This document shows, in pieces, positions 41,330 to 42,282 of a DNA stretch of 42,282 bases (positions are counted from its first letter, which is position 1; each line of letters begins with the position of its first letter). Both the position numbers and the translations under genes were made by a program. This stretch comes from Nitrosomonas sp. Its GTDB lineage: Bacteria > Pseudomonadota > Gammaproteobacteria > Burkholderiales > Nitrosomonadaceae. The DNA lies in assembly GCA_021774195.1 (NCBI GenBank), contig JAJFJJ010000048.1:1-42282 (forward strand), in the 5' to 3' direction. The notes beneath the pieces were generated by a model. That model searched no databases, was not told the DNA's origin, and was given only the letters and a program-made list of their open reading frames with translations.

Positions 41330-42184
41330 ATGAGTAAACGACGTGAATTAAAAGAACATCTAGTAACATTGGAAGAGATTAAAGGCATTATGAGTGCCAT
41401 GAAAAATTTGGCGTTGCTGGAAATTCGCAAGCTGGATGTTTTTCTGGCGACACAACGCCGTGTTATTGCCAGTATTGATGTGGCGGCACAAGATTTTCTT
41501 TCTTTTTATCCGCACTTACAGTCGCCCCCAGATGATTTGCAACAACTTTGGGTTGTGATCGGTTCGGAACGTGGTTTCTGTGGTGATTTTAATGAATCTC
41601 TGGTGCAATTTCTGCATGATCATGTGCAGCAGTCCGACACGCTATTACTTGCGGTGGGACGTAGATTAGCAGTTAAATTGCATGAGGATCAGCGTGTGGT
41701 GGCGTTTATCGATGGTCATAGCGTGGCTGAGGAAATACAGGGAACGCTATTGCATTTGACAGAAGTGCTTAATCAATTGCAGGAGCAATTAGCATTGACG
41801 GAAATCGGACGTATTAGCGTCGTTTATTACAATGACGAAACTGATTCTGTTCAGTTACGCCAATTGTTGCCGTTGGCGGAGCCTAAAGCAAAATCAAACT
41901 ATACACATGCACCTTTACTCAATTTAGAGCCAGATCAATTCTTGGTTCAACTAACAGACCAATATCTTTACGCCGCATTGCATGAAGTTTTTTACACTTC
42001 CCTAATGGTTGAGAATCGTAAGCGACTGGAGCATATGAACAGTGCCATTAATCGTTTGGAAAAAGACATGACGCGGTTACAGTTGGGCTACAACAGACTC
42101 CGTCAGGAGGAAATTACCGAGGAAATAGAAATCATCTTGCTCAGTGCTGAGGCGTTGATTGAGGAAGGTAAGACTGGGAGATGA
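41330..42184 (+). CDS. atpG: N-ATPase F1 gamma subunit
   Basis: The rotor shaft protein has the N-terminal helix MSKRRELKEHLVTLEEIKGIMSAMKNLALLE, the Rossmann-like middle with GSERGFCGDFNESL, and a C-terminal helix (YTSLMVENRKRLEHMNSAINRLEKDMTRL). I start at the ATG at 41330 (284 residues), since the track's GTG at 41315 adds five residues not seen in the family. No strong ribosome site is visible. It closes the operon 22 bases after atpA. Confidence 0.92.
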   Translation: MSKRRELKEHLVTLEEIKGIMSAMKNLALLEIRKLDVFLATQRRVIASIDVAAQDFLSFYPHLQSPPDDLQQLWVVIGSERGFCGDFNESLVQFLHDHVQQSDTLLLAVGRRLAVKLHEDQRVVAFIDGHSVAEEIQGTLLHLTEVLNQLQEQLALTEIGRISVVYYNDETDSVQLRQLLPLAEPKAKSNYTHAPLLNLEPDQFLVQLTDQYLYAALHEVFYTSLMVENRKRLEHMNSAINRLEKDMTRLQLGYNRLRQEEITEEIEIILLSAEALIEEGKTGR

Positions 42185-42194
42185 CTTTTATTGC

Positions 42195-42282
42195 ATGACG
42201 CTATTAACTGTCCGTTTAAAACCTTCACGTCAACTTACTTTGATACTCATCCTGGTACACCTTGTTGCAGCGGGTCTATTGT
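42195..42282 (+). CDS. partial ORF, possible YgfX-like membrane protein (cut by window end)
   Basis: An ATG 11 bases after the atpG stop opens an ORF that runs off the window without a stop. Its visible 29 residues (including RLKPSRQLTLILILVHLVAA) are hydrophobic after a short basic start. The KPSRQL...HLVA pattern resembles the N terminus of betaproteobacterial YgfX/CptA-like proteins, but so little is visible that this is only a suggestion. Confidence 0.45.
   Translation, partial: MTLLTVRLKPSRQLTLILILVHLVAAGLL

Overview
The window looks like a chromosomal segment of a betaproteobacterium, most probably of the Nitrosomonas group. This rests on gene order and protein flavour: glnE next to a nitrilase-family gene and tldD, ilvBHC-psd-pssA-leuA, hfq-hflX-hflK-hflC-hisZ-purA, and a di-heme peroxidase. 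The DNA is moderately AT-rich by eye. The genus is an inference, because no rRNA or ammonia-oxidation gene is present. Most of the window is housekeeping DNA without phage genes, CRISPR arrays or complete insertion sequences.

Layout. 1-1000: a degenerate repeat, a terminator and a type IV pilin gene with a good sigma-54 promoter. 1030-6354: glnE (reverse), then a nitrilase-family amidase and tldD. 6393-13481: a small ORF coupled to ilvB, ilvB-ilvH, a small inverted-repeat element, ilvC, psd, pssA and leuA. Together these genes make branched-chain amino acids and phosphatidylethanolamine. leuA is preceded by a promoter and an undescribed leucine-rich 28-codon ORF. 13482-18490: a TlpA-like thioredoxin, a lytic transglycosylase and proS (reverse), rppH, and a di-heme cytochrome c peroxidase with a terminator hairpin just ahead of its ribosome binding site. 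18759-25768: hfq-hflX-hflK-hflC, then a DUF2065 protein, hisZ, purA and a GNAT acetyltransferase. 25783-34053: a coiled-coil protein, a YbiT-like ABC-F ATPase, a secreted Cys-rich protein, a YheT-type hydrolase, a GGDEF-EAL protein, a second hydrolase, a GlcD-type FAD oxidase and a DolP-like BON lipoprotein. 34316-35968: argB, tRNA-Cys, tRNA-Gly and a second small inverted-repeat element. 36036-42184: a compact, overlapping ATP synthase operon, atpD-C-Q-B-E-F-A-G. A truncated YgfX-like ORF ends the window.

The most unusual parts are these. (a) The ATP synthase has the gene order and the fused b-delta subunit of the N-ATPase family. It lacks an atpR gene, and its c subunit has Met where Na+-coupled rotors carry Gln or Glu. 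(b) A leucine-rich ORF upstream of leuA starts within a few bases of the predicted transcription start, so it may be a leaderless attenuator peptide. (c) Two MITE-like elements sit inside or next to biosynthetic operons. (d) A terminator hairpin lies directly in front of the peroxidase gene. Everything here was read by eye. No search, folding or alignment program was run.
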